A stretch of DNA of 64,000 nucleotides from JAWXTK01 sp044433645 (GTDB lineage: Bacteria; Bacteroidota; Bacteroidia; Bacteroidales; Rikenellaceae): NCBI GenBank assembly GCA_044433645.1, contig JAWXTK010000009.1:1-64000 (forward strand), written 5' to 3'. Positions 51,298 to 61,035 of this stretch are shown here, in pieces. Below the pieces are notes generated by a model that was given only the letters and a program-made list of their open reading frames with translations, was not told the origin of the DNA and searched no databases. Made by a program: the position numbers and the translations under genes. Each line of letters starts with the position of its first letter. Position 1 is the first letter of the stretch.

Positions 51298-52130
51298 CTT
51301 ATCATACGAGCTTTATCGTTAATATCTTTGCGAAGTTCTATGTTAGTGTAGCCTAAATTCTCTAGCAATTCAACAGTCTTAGATGCGTAATTTTCGTGAA
51401 TCTCAAAGTATAATTTACCTGTGTTGTTAAGAATACGCAAAGCAAGCTTGGCTATTTCACGATAAAAAAGCAAGGGGTCATTATCAGGAACAAAAAGAGC
51501 TAGGTGAGGTTCAAAATCCAGCACATTGTTTCGCATCGTGGCCTTCTCGCTCTCGGGAATATACGGTGGATTTGAAACTATAATATCAAAGCGCGAGGTT
51601 TCTATAAAGTCTGCATCAGGCTTTAGGATATCTACTTGTTTGAGCTTAATATCCAGGCCGTGTAGCTGAGCGTTTGAGCATGCAATCTTAAGCGCATCTT
51701 CACTCACATCCACGGCAGTTAGCTCAAAACAAGAGTCCATAGCCAGGGCTATGCTTATCGCACCACTGCCTGTGCCTATGTCAAGAATTTTGCCCCTAGA
51801 GTTTTCTTGTTTTATCCAATTAACCAATAATTCGGTCTCATCGCGAGGAATCAAAACCCCACTTGCAACATTTAGTTCAAGGTCTAAAAACCTAGCCTTG
51901 CCCAGCACATATTGCACAGGCTTTGAGGTGAGTAATTGCTCGGTTAATTCGCTGAGTGTGTGCTCGTTAATCTCTACTGGGGTGTTGCTATCTAAGATAT
52001 AATCACGCTGAGTCCACCCAAAAACTTCCTCTAGCGAGAGTTTAGCAATACTAAGAGCCTCTCTTTTCCCATAAATGGGCGTAAGAGAGGCTGCTAATTT
52101 ATTTAGAGTATTTGCTCTAGTTGTTTGCAC
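51279..52130 (-). CDS. prmC: Release factor glutamine methyltransferase PrmC
   Basis: A 283-residue SAM-dependent methyltransferase modifying the GGQ glutamine of RF1 and RF2. The SAM motif is ILDIGTGSGAISIALA (about 115-130) and the catalytic NPPY is in FDIIVSNPPYIPESE (about 185). The N-terminal helical domain has YGKREALSIAKLSLEEVFG. The open frame extends upstream inside secA, but a GTG at 52130 gives the normal family length with a 14-bp overlap of secA, so it is preferred. Confidence 0.9.
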   Translation of the reverse strand: MQTTRANTLNKLAASLTPIYGKREALSIAKLSLEEVFGWTQRDYILDSNTPVEINEHTLSELTEQLLTSKPVQYVLGKARFLDLELNVASGVLIPRDETELLVNWIKQENSRGKILDIGTGSGAISIALAMDSCFELTAVDVSEDALKIACSNAQLHGLDIKLKQVDILKPDADFIETSRFDIIVSNPPYIPESEKATMRNNVLDFEPHLALFVPDNDPLLFYREIAKLALRILNNTGKLYFEIHENYASKTVELLENLGYTNIELRKDINDKARMIRCQKNL

Positions 52131-55100
52131 CGTGGCAGTTTTTGTATTTTTTACCACTTCCACATGGGCAAGGGTCGTTTCTACCAACTTTTTTATCTGC
52201 TTGAGCTGGGGCAGGACGGCTTCTATCGCCTGCACCTGCTGCTCTGGCTGCTGCCATTCTGCTCTCTTGCAAACGGCTCATATCAGCCATTTTAGGTCTT
52301 TCGGCCTTTTTTTGCTGCACTTCCTGCTCGGTATTAGAGCGAACAGGTATGTAGCCTTTGTTTAAGATAGCCAACACCTCGCGATTCACCTTGTCAAGCA
52401 TTTTGCTGAATAGTTCAAAAGACTCAAATTTGTAGATAAGTAGAGGGTCTTTTTGCTCGTAACTAGCATTTTGAACGCTCTGGCGAAGTTGGTCCATCTC
52501 ACGAAGGTGCTCTCTCCAATTATCGTCTATGCTGTTTAGCATCACTATTTTGCTAAATTGTTTGTATATTTCGTTGCAATCAGACTCATAGCATTTTTTA
52601 AGGTCAACAGACACATTGAACGCCATATTACCCTCAGTTACAGGGATATAAATATTCTCATACTCACCTCCACGATCACGATATACATTTGTGATAATAG
52701 GCATAGCTGTCTTGGCCACAGCCTGAGCGTGACGATTGTAAGTGTCTTGAATATCCTTAACGATAAGCTCTATAAGTTCATCTTGTTTTGCTTGCTTGAA
52801 TGTAGCCTCGTCAAATGTAGGTTGAACAGCGATTTGGCGAATTAGCTCAACTGAGAATTCATCAAAACTAACATCGCTTGATGAATACTGACTAATGAAA
52901 CTCTCGGCAAAGTCCATCATTATATTGTTCAAATCTATCTCTATTCTCTCGCCATAAAGTGCGTGGCGACGACGTGTGTAAATCACCTCACGTTGAGAGT
53001 TCATAACATCATCATACTCCAACAATCTTTTACGAGTACCAAAGTTATTTTCTTCAACCTTGCGTTGAGCTCTTTCGATAGCTTTAGACATCATGCCTGC
53101 TTGGATAACTTCGCCCTCTTTAAGACCCATTCTATCCATAAGGCCTGCGATACGCTCAGAACCAAACAAACGCATCAAATCATCCTCAAGCGACACGAAG
53201 AATTGTGATGAACCTGGGTCTCCCTGACGACCTGCACGACCTCTTAACTGACGGTCTACACGTCTAGATTCGTGGCGCTCGGTACCAATAATTGCAAGAC
53301 CACCGTTTTTCTTAACCTCCTCAGAAAGTTTGATGTCCGTACCACGACCTGCCATGTTAGTAGCTATGGTAACCTGAGATGCTCTACCAGCCTCGGCGAC
53401 TACTTGAGCTTCTAATTGGTGTTGTTTGGCATTAAGTACATTGTGTTTTATGCCACGTAGCTTAAGCATACGGCTTAATAATTCTGAAATCTCAACCGAT
53501 GTTGTACCAACCAAAACTGGTCTGCCTTCGCCAGTAAGTTTTACGATTTCTTCGATTACGGCGCTATATTTTTCACGTTTAGTTTTGTAAATTAAGTCAT
53601 TTCTGTCATCACGCAAGATAGGGCGATTAGTAGGAATCACAACCACATCAAGCTTGTAGATGCTCCAAAACTCACTTGCCTCAGTCTCAGCTGTACCTGT
53701 CATACCTCCAAGTTTGTGGTACATACGGAAGTAGTTTTGAAGAGTCACCGTTGCAAAAGTTTGAGTTGCAGCCTCAACTTTCACTCTTTCCTTAGCTTCG
53801 ATAGCTTGGTGAAGTCCGTCAGAGTAACGGCGACCGTCAAGAATACGACCTGTTTGCTCATCCACGATTTTCACTTTGTTGTCCATTACCACATATTCTA
53901 TGTCTTTTTCAAACATAGAGTAGGCTTTAAGTAATTGATTTACAGTGTGTAGGCGCTCAGATTTTACAGCGTAATCATTAACTATTTCGTCTTTTTTCTG
54001 CGCTTTATCCTCCATGCTAAGCGTGCTTTTTTCAAGCTCGGCTAGCGAAGTACCTATATCTGGTAACACAAAGAAACCTTCCTCGCCCATGTGGCGCGAT
54101 AGGATATCTTGCCCCTTGTCAGTAAGTTCCACAGAATTAAGTTTCTCGTCTATGACGAAGTATAGCTCGTCAACAATCTCGGGCATACGCTTGTTGTTGT
54201 CTTGCATATAAGTGTTTTCAGTTTTCAGTAGCAGAGATTTTGCTCCTGGCTCACTTAGGTATTTGATTAATGGCTTATATTTTGGCAAGCCTTTATGTGC
54301 ACGAAGTAAAAGTATTCCTCCTTGTTCGTTTTTGCCCTCAGCTATAAGTTTACGAGCCTCAGAAAGCAAAGATGTAACAAGAGTTTTTTGCAGGCCATGT
54401 AGTTGGTCTATATGAGCGCGATAGGCATCAAACATCTGATCGTCACCCTTAGGCACTGGACCTGAGATGATTAGAGGAGTACGAGCATCATCAATAAGTA
54501 CTGAATCGACCTCATCGACAATAGCATAGTGGTGTTTGCGTTGAACCAAGTCATTTTTAGAGTTTGACATGTTATCACGCAAATAGTCAAAGCCGTATTC
54601 GTTGTTAGTACCAAAAGTAATATCACACATATAGGCCTTGCGTCTATCATCTGAGTTAGGCTGGTGAGTATCTATACAATCCACCGAAAGCCCGTGGAAC
54701 ATATAAATCGGTCCCATCCATTCAGAGTCACGTTTAGCCAAATAATCATTGACAGTAACTATGTGAACACCTTTTTTAGCCAAGGCATTTAGGAAAACAG
54801 GAAGTGTTGCAACCAAGGTTTTACCCTCGCCGGTTGCCATTTCCGAGATTCTACCTTTGTGAAGTACCACACCACCAAACAGCTGGCTGTCATAGTGAAC
54901 CATATCCCATGTTAGGGTATTTCCACCTGCGCTCCATGTGTTTGAGTAGTGAGCCTCAGTATCTTGAATAGTCACAAAATCTTTTTCGGCAGCTAAGTCA
55001 CGGTCAAAATCGTTGGCAGTAACAATGACAGTAGAATTTTCTTTGAAACGGCGCGCTGTGTCCTTCATAATAGCGAAGGCCGTTGGCAGAATCTCCTCAA

Positions 55101-55416
55101 GTTTTATTTCTATATCTTTGTCTATCTTTTCTTTAAGATTGTCGATTTGCTTAGAGATTTTTTCTTTCTCCGAGATAGATGTTTCGCTTTTTTCAAGCTC
55201 TGTGCTAAGTTCTACGATTTTAGCCTCATCAGCTGCAATAAAGTCTGCAATTTCTTGTTTTAGAGCCTCGCTTTTTTGGCGAAGTTCATCGTTTGTTAAT
55301 TTTTCGATTTCGGGATAAACGGCCTTGATTTTCTCAATGTAAGGCTCGATTTCCTTTCTGTCTTTGTCTTTCTTTGTTCCGAAAAACAGTTTTAAAATAC
55401 CTGAAACTATATCCAT
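52117..55416 (-). CDS. secA: Protein translocase ATPase SecA
   Basis: A 1099-residue motor driving Sec export. It has Walker A in ISEMATGEGKTLVATLPV (about residue 195), Walker B VDEVDSVLIDDARTPLIISG, the helicase motif TNMAGRGTDIKL and QLRGRAGRQGDPGSSQFFVS, and a C-terminal zinc tail GRNDPCPCGSGKKYKNCHG. It is about 200 residues longer than E. coli SecA because of insertions typical of Bacteroidota, including a charged coiled coil near 60-100. The inner-membrane partner SecYEG is not in the window. Confidence 0.97.
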   Translation of the reverse strand: MDIVSGILKLFFGTKKDKDRKEIEPYIEKIKAVYPEIEKLTNDELRQKSEALKQEIADFIAADEAKIVELSTELEKSETSISEKEKISKQIDNLKEKIDKDIEIKLEEILPTAFAIMKDTARRFKENSTVIVTANDFDRDLAAEKDFVTIQDTEAHYSNTWSAGGNTLTWDMVHYDSQLFGGVVLHKGRISEMATGEGKTLVATLPVFLNALAKKGVHIVTVNDYLAKRDSEWMGPIYMFHGLSVDCIDTHQPNSDDRRKAYMCDITFGTNNEYGFDYLRDNMSNSKNDLVQRKHHYAIVDEVDSVLIDDARTPLIISGPVPKGDDQMFDAYRAHIDQLHGLQKTLVTSLLSEARKLIAEGKNEQGGILLLRAHKGLPKYKPLIKYLSEPGAKSLLLKTENTYMQDNNKRMPEIVDELYFVIDEKLNSVELTDKGQDILSRHMGEEGFFVLPDIGTSLAELEKSTLSMEDKAQKKDEIVNDYAVKSERLHTVNQLLKAYSMFEKDIEYVVMDNKVKIVDEQTGRILDGRRYSDGLHQAIEAKERVKVEAATQTFATVTLQNYFRMYHKLGGMTGTAETEASEFWSIYKLDVVVIPTNRPILRDDRNDLIYKTKREKYSAVIEEIVKLTGEGRPVLVGTTSVEISELLSRMLKLRGIKHNVLNAKQHQLEAQVVAEAGRASQVTIATNMAGRGTDIKLSEEVKKNGGLAIIGTERHESRRVDRQLRGRAGRQGDPGSSQFFVSLEDDLMRLFGSERIAGLMDRMGLKEGEVIQAGMMSKAIERAQRKVEENNFGTRKRLLEYDDVMNSQREVIYTRRRHALYGERIEIDLNNIMMDFAESFISQYSSSDVSFDEFSVELIRQIAVQPTFDEATFKQAKQDELIELIVKDIQDTYNRHAQAVAKTAMPIITNVYRDRGGEYENIYIPVTEGNMAFNVSVDLKKCYESDCNEIYKQFSKIVMLNSIDDNWREHLREMDQLRQSVQNASYEQKDPLLIYKFESFELFSKMLDKVNREVLAILNKGYIPVRSNTEQEVQQKKAERPKMADMSRLQESRMAAARAAGAGDRSRPAPAQADKKVGRNDPCPCGSGKKYKNCHGANN

Positions 55417-55441
55417 ATTGTTTTAATTTTTTTCTAATTAG

Positions 55442-55457
55442 AGTGTAAATATACACT
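55442..55457. repeat. Short inverted repeat upstream of secA
   Basis: AGTGTA-AATA-TACACT at 55442-55457, directly after the DUF2851 stop and 25 bp before the secA ATG. It is a 6-bp stem, too weak for a good terminator. Possibly an operator, or nothing. Confidence 0.35.
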
Positions 55458-56726
55458 TTATTTTGATAAACTCGCATATTTTATGCGAATTTGCTCCCTG
55501 CCAAAGCGACATTCTGCACATCTTTTGTCGCTGCAATACGCATTTGATAGCTGAATTAGCGCCTGAGTCTCTGCGCTGTCCTTAGGTTTTAAGCCTGCTG
55601 CGCGCCAAGAATTTACTATGCCATTTCGCTCTGCTGGTAGCTTATAGAGCATATCCACGGCATTTTCTGCCATATCCTCATCGTCTATACACTTGGCATA
55701 AGTAAACTTAACGGGCACTAATTGATTAATAGCCAAAACTTCTTGACGATCCTTGCCAATTTTTTGAGGAATATCCTCATCGTCTCGCCAAAAAACCGAG
55801 GTTTCGCCCTTAAATAACTCATAAATCTGCTCAACTTTTGTAGTTTCTATCAATTTGTTAAACAGCAAATTGTTGTTGTGCAGAAACGATGCAGTTTGCA
55901 TAAGTCTAGTAACCGGTTTTCCATTTGCCGTACTCTGATTTTGAACCCAAGCTCCTGCGCGCAGAGGTGTAATATTGTATTTTGCGCCTAGGTGAGAGAA
56001 ATGCAGCCTAAGAGTTTTAATATATCCCAACCTATCACTTCTAGTTTGCAAAAGTCCAGAACCTCCATACATCAAGGCCTCAATCACCTCTAAAGATTCT
56101 CTCTCGTGAGCGAAAATATCGTAAGGTATGCGAGTGGCTAGTTCCTTAAAAGGCTTGGTGTTTCTGGGCGAACCCATGGCTCTAAAAAACATCACGTGCA
56201 GAGTCTGATTCCAGTTCTTATCAGCTTTCTCGTGCTCCTCAATCACCTCATTATACTTGCACTCTAGCCTTTCGTATAGTAGCTGAGTCATAAAGTGAAG
56301 ATAAATCACAGGCTCAAGAGAAGAGATAAATCCCGCGCAGTGTCTTTGTTTTGAGCCACTTTGCAAGTCTTCGAGTAAACTCTCTAGGGCGTTGTCTATG
56401 CTCATCGCTAGCATGGGTATCATCTGCCCACCTCTCTTGCATGAATTTACAGCCTTAACATCTTTGGTGATTACTTGCAGTATGCTATTCTCGCCTATGT
56501 TATTGCAATCTCTTTGACCAAAAACTACCTCTCCGGTGGACATACATCCGTTTATAATGATTTCTGCACTAGAAAACTCTAGTGAGTTAGTGCTTTGGCG
56601 CTCGCCCGTGTGGATGACAGTTATTTGTTCGCCACATGTGCCCACCAAGCTAGTTTGGGCTTTGAGTTGCGACCATAAAAAAGCTGCTAAAAAAGTCTGT
56701 TGGAGGGGTTTCTTTTCGCTTTTCAT
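55458..56726 (-). CDS. DUF2851 family protein
   Basis: A 422-residue cytosolic protein of the Bacteroidota DUF2851 family. Features include SEKKPLQQTFLAAFLWSQLK at the N-terminus, then HTGERQSTNSLEFSSAEIII, a NWNQTLHVMFFRAMGSPRNT block typical of the family and a C-terminal Cys-rich stretch (CSDKRCAECRFG). A start 26 codons earlier would overlap the DUF59 gene, so MKSEKK at 56726 is preferred. Function unknown. It lies 23 bp after the DUF59 gene and upstream of secA. Confidence 0.85.
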   Translation of the reverse strand: MKSEKKPLQQTFLAAFLWSQLKAQTSLVGTCGEQITVIHTGERQSTNSLEFSSAEIIINGCMSTGEVVFGQRDCNNIGENSILQVITKDVKAVNSCKRGGQMIPMLAMSIDNALESLLEDLQSGSKQRHCAGFISSLEPVIYLHFMTQLLYERLECKYNEVIEEHEKADKNWNQTLHVMFFRAMGSPRNTKPFKELATRIPYDIFAHERESLEVIEALMYGGSGLLQTRSDRLGYIKTLRLHFSHLGAKYNITPLRAGAWVQNQSTANGKPVTRLMQTASFLHNNNLLFNKLIETTKVEQIYELFKGETSVFWRDDEDIPQKIGKDRQEVLAINQLVPVKFTYAKCIDDEDMAENAVDMLYKLPAERNGIVNSWRAAGLKPKDSAETQALIQLSNAYCSDKRCAECRFGREQIRIKYASLSK

Positions 56727-56749
56727 TTGTGTTTGTCTTAGCTGAGAAG

Positions 56750-57076
56750 TTAAAGTAGGCCTAATTCTAACAAGGCTTCTTCTGAAATCATACTTCTGTC
56801 CCATGCAGGCTCAAAAGTTAGCACTACATTAACTTCTTCTACGCCCTTGATTTTTTTAACCTGAGTGTTTACATCACTCAAAAGTTCGTCGGCCATAGGG
56901 CAGTTTGGTGCAGTTAAGCTCATGCGAATATTAGCTACTTGTTCGGGCAGGTATTCTATCTCGTAGATAAGCCCCAAGTCGTAGATACTTACAGGGATTT
57001 CGGGATCGTAGATGTTTTTAAGTGTCATTACAATCTCTTGTTCTATCTTTAATATATCCTCTGGTGTCGTTGTCAT
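56750..57076 (-). CDS. DUF59/MIP18-family Fe-S assembly protein
   Basis: A 108-residue protein of the MIP18/PaaD/SufT type. Conserved parts are LKNIYDPEIPVSIYDLGLIY and MSLTAPNCPMADELLSDV, with the NCPM Cys expected for cluster handling, and FEPAWDRSMISEEALLELGL. It is 13 bp after sufE-like gene. The pairing with SufE supports a role in Fe-S cluster assembly in the cytosol. Confidence 0.9.
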   Translation of the reverse strand: MTTTPEDILKIEQEIVMTLKNIYDPEIPVSIYDLGLIYEIEYLPEQVANIRMSLTAPNCPMADELLSDVNTQVKKIKGVEEVNVVLTFEPAWDRSMISEEALLELGLL

Positions 57077-57089
57077 TGTCTTGTGTATC

Positions 57090-57500
57090 TTAATTATTAT
57101 ATGCTAGTGCATATAGTTTAATTTGTTTTAGCATCGCTAGCAGACCGTTTGCACGTGTGGGCGAAAGATTTTCGCTAAGACCTATCTTCTCTATAAAATA
57201 AGGTTCAGTCGCTAAAATTTCTTCGGCCGTTTTGCCTGAATAAACGCGTATTAATAGAGCAATAATTCCCTTAGTGATAATAGCATCGCTGTCGGCTGTA
57301 AAGTAAATTTTGCCGTCTTTTAGCTCTGCTGCTATCCACACTCTTGATTGACAACCGTTGATAACGTATTTCTCGTTACGATACTTGTTGTCCATGGCCT
57401 CTAGTGAGCTACTTAGTTCTATAAGGTAGCTGTATTTATCTAACCATTCATCAAAAACTTCAAACTCCTCGATAATCTCTTCTTGAATTCCCTCTTGCAT
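57090..57500 (-). CDS. SufE-family cysteine desulfuration protein
   Basis: A 136-residue sulfur acceptor that takes persulfide from a cysteine desulfurase such as SufS. The acceptor Cys is in VINGCQSRVWIAAE (about residue 50). The preceding IEEFEVFDEWLDKYSYLIEL and the C-terminal SPTRANGLLAMLKQI match the family. The sulfatase-like gene lies 7 bp upstream. No sufB/C/D/S genes are in the window. Confidence 0.92.
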   Translation of the reverse strand: MQEGIQEEIIEEFEVFDEWLDKYSYLIELSSSLEAMDNKYRNEKYVINGCQSRVWIAAELKDGKIYFTADSDAIITKGIIALLIRVYSGKTAEEILATEPYFIEKIGLSENLSPTRANGLLAMLKQIKLYALAYNN

Positions 57501-57506
57501 ATATTC

Positions 57507-59042
57507 CTATTTTATGTCAAAATTTTTTGTAATGTCGTCTATTCTTACGCCTGTTGAGCCCTCGGGGGGATTTATTTGCATGATATATGCCAAAGTCGGA
57601 GCTAGCGCGCACATGTCCACGGGTGAGCGTATGGTGTTGGCTTTAAGCCCTGCACCCATAAAAATAAGGGGCACTTCTCTGTCGTAATTATACAGCGAAC
57701 CAGATTCTGAAAGCGTGTTGGCCTGAGCGTGTATCCACCCCGGCTGAAAGTTTAGTGTTACGTCGCCCGAGCGTTTTGGGTAAAAGCCGTTTTGTATAAG
57801 TGAGCCTACTCCTGCGCCAAAATAATTAGCCTGCAAATTGCTAGAAGTGTAAACATTGGCAACACCTCTAAATTGCAGCGCAAAGCTAGCGAGTGAGTTT
57901 TGAACCTGCTCCAAACTGAGGCGATTAGAGTAGATTAAGTTATGATTTAAAAACAGTTGACGGTCTATGTAATCTACGACCCACTCGCCACTGCCAAACT
58001 GAGAACTTAAGAAAGAATTTGCCAAGATTTTAAACTTCGCAGCATCAAATCTCTTATTTTCATCTTTTTGAGTATCACTTGCGCCGTGGTCTGAACTTAG
58101 CACAAATAATATGTCTTGCTCGCTTAGCTGAGTTACGAGGTAGTTTACAAATTCGCCTATTTCTTGGTCTAGCCTTATAAACATTTGCCTAGTTTGCTCA
58201 GCGTCGTAGCCATATTTGCTAGAAATGTATCTTGGCGAGTCAAGGCAGATGTTTAATAAGTCTGTATTGTCGTCCTTGCCCAGGTGTTCATAAATTAGGG
58301 CTTGCTTAGCAAATTCTAGGGTTATGGTGTTGCCAGCCTCATTTTCTGGGATTTTAGAGTAATCAGGCATCATGTTTCTTGGGGTTTTGATGCTGGTTTT
58401 GCTCCTCCAATCAAAGTTTATAAAATCTTTAGAGTTTCTTTGACGATTATAATCTTCAGCCCACTGAGGCAGCTCTGTCATAAATTTTGATGATGAAATC
58501 CATGTGCCTCGCTTAAGGTCCATCCAGTAGTTTTGGGTTTTTTCTCCCCCTAAAACTATGGCTGAATTTGCGTCTATTGCTATGGTTACAGCCTTGCTTT
58601 TAGGATTACTTTTTATGAGTTTGTCGCCTAGGGTTTGGCACACGAGATTGTGCGATGAGTATTTGCCCAGGCCGTAATCGCAACCTACTCCGTCTATATC
58701 CTTATCGTAAGTTATAGGTACAATTTCGTTGGTTGTGCGCTCTATCCACCTCTCAGTGACTATACCGTGAGTTGAAGGGTAGGCGCCCGTAGCTATGCTA
58801 GAGAGCGCAGGCAGAGTGGTGGTTTGCATAAAGTTAAAGCTCGCCTGAGAGCACACCACGCCTTTTTTTAAGAACTCTTTAAAGCCTTTTTCTGAGAAAT
58901 CATGGGCTAAATCATCAAGCACATCACTACGCATCTGGCTAACTATAATGTTGACCACAAGCCTAGGCTTTCTAAGCGCAGCCTCGCCTGCAAACACGGC
59001 ATTCGAGGTGATTAGAAGTGCTAAAATTGAGAATAAACGCAT
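57507..59042 (-). CDS. Alkaline phosphatase/nucleotide pyrophosphatase superfamily protein
   Basis: A 511-residue exported protein with signal peptide (LFSILALLITSNAVFA). It resembles PafA-type phosphatases: TTTLPALSSIATGAYPSTHG gives the Thr nucleophile and SSDHGASDT a metal ligand pair near residue 335. The first metal site is odd: the N-terminal strand reads VVNIIVSQMRSDVLD where most family members have VDQM, so one zinc-ligand Asp appears to be Ser. It may be a catalytically altered member. A start 13 codons upstream is possible but lacks a good signal. Confidence 0.8.
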   Translation of the reverse strand: MRLFSILALLITSNAVFAGEAALRKPRLVVNIIVSQMRSDVLDDLAHDFSEKGFKEFLKKGVVCSQASFNFMQTTTLPALSSIATGAYPSTHGIVTERWIERTTNEIVPITYDKDIDGVGCDYGLGKYSSHNLVCQTLGDKLIKSNPKSKAVTIAIDANSAIVLGGEKTQNYWMDLKRGTWISSSKFMTELPQWAEDYNRQRNSKDFINFDWRSKTSIKTPRNMMPDYSKIPENEAGNTITLEFAKQALIYEHLGKDDNTDLLNICLDSPRYISSKYGYDAEQTRQMFIRLDQEIGEFVNYLVTQLSEQDILFVLSSDHGASDTQKDENKRFDAAKFKILANSFLSSQFGSGEWVVDYIDRQLFLNHNLIYSNRLSLEQVQNSLASFALQFRGVANVYTSSNLQANYFGAGVGSLIQNGFYPKRSGDVTLNFQPGWIHAQANTLSESGSLYNYDREVPLIFMGAGLKANTIRSPVDMCALAPTLAYIMQINPPEGSTGVRIDDITKNFDIK

Positions 59043-59119
59043 AAGTTTCTTTTCTAAATGTATAAGTCCACAAATATACAAAGATTTATATAAGAAATAG
59101 GTAGTTTTGGCTCTCTTTT

Positions 59120-60091
59120 TTAAAAAGAAGTGAAGTATTGCTCCAAATCATCAAGTTTTAGCTCGGGATTTTGCTGTTTTAGAGCCATGGTTTTCTCGCT
59201 CATTCTTTGGCAAAATACTTTGTGCGAAGGGCTGTTAGGCTTTAATACTCTGTGCTCGCTTGAGCTAACAAGGGAGTCTATTTGTTTGTTAAGAGTTGAT
59301 GTCTCTAGGCTAAAAACAGCCTCTTGAAATAAGCTCCATACATAGTCTACGGCCTGGTCTGAGGGGTGAATCATATCAGATTTGTAGAAACGATAATCGC
59401 GCAAATCGTCGTTTAAAATCTCAAACGAGGGGAAGTAATTTACCCTCTCGGGGTAGAGCTCTTTGAGAGTTTGAGCTGCTAAAATTAGCGTTGCTTTGCT
59501 CAGTGAGTTTCCCTCTAAGGTGTCTTTTATGTGGCGTATGGGGCTTACTGTTATGATGATTTTTTTGCCACTTAGTGAGCCTTCAATTTGTTTTTTTAGC
59601 ATGCTAATTATCTCTTCTACACTTAGTCTATGGCGCGTGAAATCGCTTGCAGCTCGTTTGTGGCAATTACCCACAACTTGTCCTGTTATGGCGTTTTTGT
59701 AGACCCAGGCAGTGCCCAGGGTTATGATAACGTAGCTAGAATTTTTAAGCGCATTAACCCCTTCTTTGTAACGGCTATTGATTATTTGTAGTGTGTCTTG
59801 AGGGTTTTCTGATGAAAAATCACCGTGGTGCAATTCGCTGTGCCATAGATTATTATGCTCAAAAAGTTCGTTTTCTGTAAAGTCTCTGTTTTGGCCTACT
59901 CTCTCTAGCACACTGCAAATTGAGGCAGGGTTGTAAAGTATGCCAAAGGGGTTGGAGCACACATCAAAGCGCAATCTTTTAAGCCTAGATGCTATGTTTT
60001 CGGCAAAGCACGAGCCTAGCGAAAGACCCTTTTGTGAGTGGTCTAACTTAAAATTCAGCTCTATTTTTTCTATCTCAGTTCTTAGTTTCAT
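59120..60091 (-). CDS. GSCFA-domain protein
   Basis: A 323-residue protein carrying the GSCFA family motif near the N-terminus (GLSLGSCFAENIASRLKRLR) and SGNDS/GDSL-like features including a late MIHPSDQAVDYVW block (about residue 270), which together resemble an SGNH hydrolase or O-acyltransferase site. ITLGTAWVYKNAITGQVVGNCHK is typical of the family. Probably cytosolic. In-frame codons upstream lie beyond the promoter (60098-60105), so ATG at 60091 is used. Substrate unknown. Divergent from ispE. Confidence 0.88.
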   Translation of the reverse strand: MKLRTEIEKIELNFKLDHSQKGLSLGSCFAENIASRLKRLRFDVCSNPFGILYNPASICSVLERVGQNRDFTENELFEHNNLWHSELHHGDFSSENPQDTLQIINSRYKEGVNALKNSSYVIITLGTAWVYKNAITGQVVGNCHKRAASDFTRHRLSVEEIISMLKKQIEGSLSGKKIIITVSPIRHIKDTLEGNSLSKATLILAAQTLKELYPERVNYFPSFEILNDDLRDYRFYKSDMIHPSDQAVDYVWSLFQEAVFSLETSTLNKQIDSLVSSSEHRVLKPNSPSHKVFCQRMSEKTMALKQQNPELKLDDLEQYFTSF

Positions 60092-60093
60092 AT

Positions 60094-60125
60094 TTTGCAA
60101 AGCTAGAAAAAAATATCTAAATTTG
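60094..60125 (+). promoter_or_regulatory. Promoter of ispE
   Basis: TTTG (60094-60097), 20 bp, TAAATTTG (60118-60125), 20 nt before the ispE ATG. It overlaps the oppositely oriented GSCFA -7 element. Confidence 0.65.
60098..60105 (-). promoter_or_regulatory. GSCFA gene -7 element
   Basis: TAGCTTTG on the minus strand (60105-60098), only 6 nt before the GSCFA ATG at 60091, predicting a leaderless transcript. No clear -33 TTTG. Confidence 0.5.
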
Positions 60126-60145
60126 ACGTTTAAACCTTTAATATT

Positions 60146-60952
60146 ATGATTTACTATCCTATCTGCAAAATTAATCTTGGGCTCAGAGTTGTCGGAAAAC
60201 GCGACGATGGTTTTCATGAGATTTCAACTTTGATGTATCCTGTAACCAGACTTTGCGACGTGTTAGAGATTATCCCTAGCGAGGAATTTAGCCTAATACA
60301 AAGTGGGCTGGAGATAGATTGCGCTATGGAGAAAAATATTTGTTTTAAGGCTTACGAGCTAATGAAAAAGGAATTTTCGCTGCCCCCCGTTGCCATGCAC
60401 CTTTACAAAAATATTCCCTTTGGGGCAGGCTTAGGTGGTGGCTCGTCAGATGCAAGTTATGTTATTAGAGGACTAAACGAAATTTTTAGGCTATCGCTTA
60501 GCTCGCAGCAGATGAAGAATCTTTCTGCAAGGCTTGGTAGTGATACAGCATTTTTTATTGATAATACGCCAGCTGTTTCGAGTGGTAGGGGTGAGATTTT
60601 AAGCCCTAGCTCGGTGAGTTTGTCGGGTTACACGCTTGTGATACTAAAACCTGAGGATATGGTATCAACTTCCGAAGCTTACAGGGGTGTGAAAATTAGT
60701 GGTGAAAAGAATGTAGATTTAGAAAACTTGCCCTTAGAAAAATGGCGCGAAAATGTGTTTAACGACTTTGAGGAGCATATTTTCAAGGCTCACCCAAAAA
60801 TCGAAGAATTAAAAGAATACCTATATAATATAGGTGCAATTTATGCCTCAATGTCGGGCTCGGGAGCAGCAGTTTATGGAATTTTTAACAAAAAGTTAGA
60901 TTTTCAAATATCACTTCCTCAAGTGTTTGTGCATCAAGAAGTTGTATTTTAA
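60146..60952 (+). CDS. ispE: 4-diphosphocytidyl-2-C-methyl-D-erythritol kinase
   Basis: A 268-residue GHMP kinase phosphorylating CDP-ME in the MEP pathway, the step after IspD (42810-43484). The N-terminus CKINLGLRVVGKRDDGFHEI carries the substrate Lys; the ATP loop is NIPFGAGLGGGSSDASYVIR (about 85-104); a C-terminal GHMP block reads ASMSGSGAAVYGIF. Length is normal. It diverges from GSCFA. Confidence 0.96.
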   Translation: MIYYPICKINLGLRVVGKRDDGFHEISTLMYPVTRLCDVLEIIPSEEFSLIQSGLEIDCAMEKNICFKAYELMKKEFSLPPVAMHLYKNIPFGAGLGGGSSDASYVIRGLNEIFRLSLSSQQMKNLSARLGSDTAFFIDNTPAVSSGRGEILSPSSVSLSGYTLVILKPEDMVSTSEAYRGVKISGEKNVDLENLPLEKWRENVFNDFEEHIFKAHPKIEELKEYLYNIGAIYASMSGSGAAVYGIFNKKLDFQISLPQVFVHQEVVF

Positions 60953-61035
60953 CAAATCGTAAAAGTTATGTAAAAGAGAATCATCTCGCGAAAAAATACC
61001 TACCTTTACCCCCGATTAACCAAAAAAAATTGATT

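Noticed and set aside
52131..52235. N-terminal extension of PrmC
   Set aside because: It lies inside the secA 3' end in another frame and exceeds normal PrmC length.
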